DNA of 25,094 nt, from NCBI GenBank assembly GCA_934454035.1, contig CAKSFY010000021.1, positions 1 to 25,094 of the forward strand, given 5' to 3'. The stretch's first letter is position 1; every line of letters begins with the position of its first letter. Both the position numbers and the translations under genes were made by a program. Positions 24,048-25,094 of the stretch are shown in pieces. The notes below the pieces were generated by a model. The model did no database searches, was not told the origin of the DNA, and worked only from the letters and a program-made list of their open reading frames with translations. This DNA comes from an uncultured Clostridia bacterium (GTDB taxonomy: Bacteria > Bacillota > Clostridia > UBA1381).

Positions 24048-24070
24048 ATTCAGGTAATTAAATATAACCC

Positions 24071-24182
24071 GTGGAGGCTTCAGGGATAACAACCGGAAGC
24101 GTAGGGAACTTCGGAGAACCTCATTAGATTGAGTGCCGAAGGGGCAAGGCGAAAGCTGAAACTCTCAGGCAAAAGGACGAAG
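24071..24182 (+). ncRNA. Glycine riboswitch, singlet type
   Basis: The aptamer core lies at 24109-24182: P1 is CTTCG (24109-24113) with CGAAG (24178-24182), and the conserved glycine-aptamer segments GTGCCGAAGGGGCAA and CTCTCAGGCAAAAGGAC are present. Only one full aptamer is seen. The upstream hairpin, GCTTC (24077-24081) with GAAGC (24096-24100), looks like the reduced ghost partner seen in singlet glycine riboswitches. It precedes a terminator and an AGCS symporter, so it controls glycine or alanine transport by transcription attenuation. Confidence 0.92.
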
Positions 24183-24206
24183 ATGATATTTTTATCGCCT
24201 TTTTTG

Positions 24207-24240
24207 AAGTTGCCGCTCGGGTTGGCAACTTTTTTATTTT
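24207..24240 (+). terminator. Riboswitch expression-platform terminator
   Basis: AAGTTGCC (24207-24214) pairs perfectly with GGCAACTT (24224-24231), followed by TTTTATTTT. GAAGTTGCC (24206-24214) can instead pair at 8 of 9 positions with GGGAACTTC (24104-24112), which includes part of the P1 5' arm, so terminator and antiterminator exclude each other. Confidence 0.88.
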
Positions 24241-24253
24241 AGGAGGATGAAAA

Positions 24254-25094
24254 ATGGATGTGTTGAATCAAATTCTAAACAAGATTGACGGATATGTGTG
24301 GGGTGTGCCGCTTATCGTCCTCATTCTTGCAGTAGGACTGCTGCTTTCTTTAAGAACAGGCTTTGTTCAGGTGAAGCATTTGCCGAAAGCTCTTCGCTAT
24401 ATGCTTCAGAATGAAAAAGACGGCGAGGGAGATGTAACAAGCTTCGGTGCACTTTGTACTGCACTTTCGGCTACAATCGGAACAGGTAATATTGTCGGAG
24501 TTGCAACCGCGATTGCGGCAGGCGGCCCGGGAGCGTTGTTCTGGATGGAGTTTGCCGCATTTTTGGGCATGGCTACAAAATATGCCGAGGGTCTTTTGGC
24601 AGTTAAGTACAGAGAAATCGACTCTGACGGAAAAGTTTTGGGCGGACCTTTCTATTATATAGAAAAGGGTATGGGCGCAAACTGGAAATGGCTTGCGAAA
24701 TTGTTTGCAATTTTCGGCATGCTTGTCGGAATTCTCGGTATCGGTACAATGACGCAGATTAACGGAATCACGGCTGCGGTTCAAAACTTTTTTGACCCCG
24801 ATAAAGCAATGGTTGTTTTCAGTCTGGGTGAAAAAGCATATGCATGGCCGACAATTATTTCGGGCATACTTGTAACGCTCTTTGCCGCGCTGGTTATTAT
24901 CGGAGGAATAAAGAGAATTGCGAAGGTTTCGGAGGTTGTTGTTCCCTTTATGGCGGTTGTGTACTTTGCATGCGGAATTATTCTGATTGCGACAAACATT
25001 ACAAAGATTCCCGGTGCGATTGTATTGGTTGTTAAGAGTGCGTTCTGTCCGCAGGCGGTATTCGGCGGAGCAATCGGTATTACTATGAAAGCTG
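24254..25094 (+). CDS. Sodium:alanine/glycine symporter (AGCS family), 5' part
   Basis: The first 280 codons of an AGCS (AlsT-like) symporter; the gene continues past the window end. AGGAGG precedes the ATG at 24254. The translation begins MDVLNQILNKIDGYVWG and shows several membrane helices. The family signature SATIGTGNIVGVATAIAAGG follows, then PGALFWMEFAAFLGMATKYAEG and GGPFYYIEKGMG. AGCS proteins import glycine or alanine with sodium. The glycine riboswitch upstream points to glycine as the physiological substrate and feedback signal. Confidence 0.95.
   Translation, partial: MDVLNQILNKIDGYVWGVPLIVLILAVGLLLSLRTGFVQVKHLPKALRYMLQNEKDGEGDVTSFGALCTALSATIGTGNIVGVATAIAAGGPGALFWMEFAAFLGMATKYAEGLLAVKYREIDSDGKVLGGPFYYIEKGMGANWKWLAKLFAIFGMLVGILGIGTMTQINGITAAVQNFFDPDKAMVVFSLGEKAYAWPTIISGILVTLFAALVIIGGIKRIAKVSEVVVPFMAVVYFACGIILIATNITKIPGAIVLVVKSAFCPQAVFGGAIGITMKA

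Noticed and set aside
1..25094. CRISPR array, tRNA, rRNA, transposase or integrase
   Set aside because: No regularly spaced short repeats, tRNA-like cloverleaf, rRNA segment or recombinase motif was found on either strand by reading.

Overview
The window reads as chromosomal DNA of an anaerobic member of Bacillota, class Clostridia, probably gut-associated. The basis is a WalR-type regulator, a SpoIIIE/FtsK translocase, an rplM leader of the Firmicutes type, an ECF vitamin S-component, a glycine riboswitch in front of an AGCS symporter, strong AAGGAGG ribosome sites and near-consensus sigma-A promoters. I cannot name the species.

Layout. 1-988 (minus strand): the 5' end of a WalK-like sensor kinase and its WalR-like regulator. 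1188-6239 (plus): a tight run of spoIIIE/ftsK, ygiQ and folD, the last starting inside ygiQ. 6382-8338: galactokinase and a HAD phosphatase. 8423-9424: a promoter, a probable L13 leader, rplM-rpsI and a terminator. 9509-11232: an ECF S-component divergent from a MocR/PdxR-like regulator, probably a vitamin B6 uptake locus, with a pair of direct repeats in the shared control region. The MocR protein lacks its C-terminal small domain. 11288-16107: a response regulator, sensor kinase, ABC ATPase and FtsX-type permease, resembling peptide-antibiotic sensing and resistance modules. An 11-bp-period direct repeat replaces the -35 box of the transporter promoter.

16260-18665 is the most unusual part. 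An AT-rich ABC half-exporter gene lies between two copies of a roughly 170-bp structured element. The first copy is preceded by a promoter of MerR type (19-bp spacer filled by a perfect palindrome) and a 29-codon leader ORF, and it ends in hairpins and a T-run, so the whole looks like a leader-peptide attenuator. The outer stems of the two copies differ in sequence but both arms have changed together, which argues for selection on the fold. I do not recognise this element as a named family.

18752-23986: an RpiR-type regulator, an OPA-like MFS carrier, a DUF5596/GNAT_C-like protein, an EEP-fold phosphohydrolase and a cytoplasmic NagZ-like GH3 enzyme, all within 4 bp of one another or overlapping. 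I infer one operon for import and breakdown of a phosphorylated (amino)sugar compound. 24019-25094: promoter, singlet-type glycine riboswitch, terminator and the start of an AGCS sodium:alanine/glycine symporter that runs off the window. The riboswitch P1 arm can pair with the terminator arm, which predicts that glycine turns the gene off.
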